From Novibacillus thermophilus (GTDB taxonomy: Bacteria; Bacillota; Bacilli; Thermoactinomycetales; Novibacillaceae): a DNA stretch of 64,000 bases. The DNA is taken from the NCBI RefSeq assembly GCF_002005165.1, contig NZ_CP019699.1, positions 930,001-994,000 on the forward strand, read 5' to 3'. A model generated the notes under the pieces. That model had not been told where the DNA came from. It searched no databases and worked only from the letters and a program-made list of their open reading frames with translations. Each line of letters begins with the position of its first letter. Position 1 is the first letter of the stretch. Both the position numbers and the translations under genes were made by a program. Shown here one piece after another: positions 63,984 through 64,000 of the stretch.

Positions 63984-64000
63984 TCGACTTCATTGACGGC
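63980..64000 (+). CDS. ruvA: Holliday junction helicase subunit RuvA, first codons
   Basis: GTG at 63980 overlaps the RuvC stop (GTGA) and reads MIDFIDG, the usual RuvA beginning (MI-F-xG). Only seven codons lie in the window. Order ruvC-ruvA is typical. Confidence 0.8.

Noticed and set aside
1-64000. tRNA, rRNA, insertion sequences, integrases or prophage genes at the accessory-region borders
   Set aside because: None recognised by reading; the insertions have no visible mobile-element scars.

Overview
The window is a chromosomal segment of an endospore-forming Bacillota (Bacillales). The backbone matches the Bacillus hemL - spoVID - ysxE - valS - folC - comC - spoIIB - radC - mreBCD - minCD - spoIVFAB - rplU/prp/rpmA - spo0B - obgE - pheB - pheA - safA - ruvC/ruvA region in order. 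A tRNA-Val T-box, a probable ppGpp riboswitch and SigA- and SigH-like promoters also fit Bacillales. The near-50% GC feel and frequent GTG/TTG starts would suit a thermophilic Thermoactinomycetaceae-like lineage, but that placement is inference.

Layout: hemL 3' end (1-663) and a convergent enolase-superfamily gene. Then a roughly 17-kb accessory carbohydrate/amino-sugar cluster (2.1-19.6 kb): sensor kinase, truncated response regulator, deacetylase-like protein, DegT aminotransferase, four Gfo/Idh/MocA dehydrogenases, two TIM-barrel isomerases, an ABC importer without ATPase, a nucleotide-sugar-type epimerase, a DHDPS-family aldolase and a regulator. It separates hemL from spoVID-ysxE (19.7-22 kb). 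A second insertion (22.1-27.65 kb) holds heme O synthase and a regulator plus a four-gene HcnABC/hydroxyproline-dehydrogenase-like flavoenzyme operon. The conserved backbone resumes with T-box-valS-folC-murC (27.7-33.4 kb), comC and pilMNO, a SpoIIB-like protein, aspA, radC, mreBCD, minCD, spoIVFAB, a flavin reductase, the L21/L27 operon, spo0B and obgE (to 50.3 kb).

The most unusual region is 51.1-54.9 kb, inserted between obgE and pheB. It holds two TPR peptide-receptor genes, each followed by a small exported-peptide gene. The first (Rap-like, no HTH) precedes a precursor with ten tandem 13-residue repeats around VPGPHGIE. The second (HTH plus TPR, NprR/PlcR-like) precedes a 41-residue pre-peptide ending in an APGP-containing tail. 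Both peptide genes have SigH-type promoter matches, as Bacillus phr genes do. This looks like a double RRNPP-type quorum-sensing locus with one polyprotein-like pheromone precursor, next to the phosphorelay gene spo0B.

The right end carries pheB-hom-thrC-thrB-pheA, a probable ppGpp riboswitch controlling ilvE, safA, a CotS-family protein, yebC and ruvC-ruvA. Three genes (ctaB 5' end, pilO-like, thrB) are broken at poly-C tracts, and each is restored by adding one C. This is most economically read as homopolymer sequencing error, though slippery-tract biology is possible.
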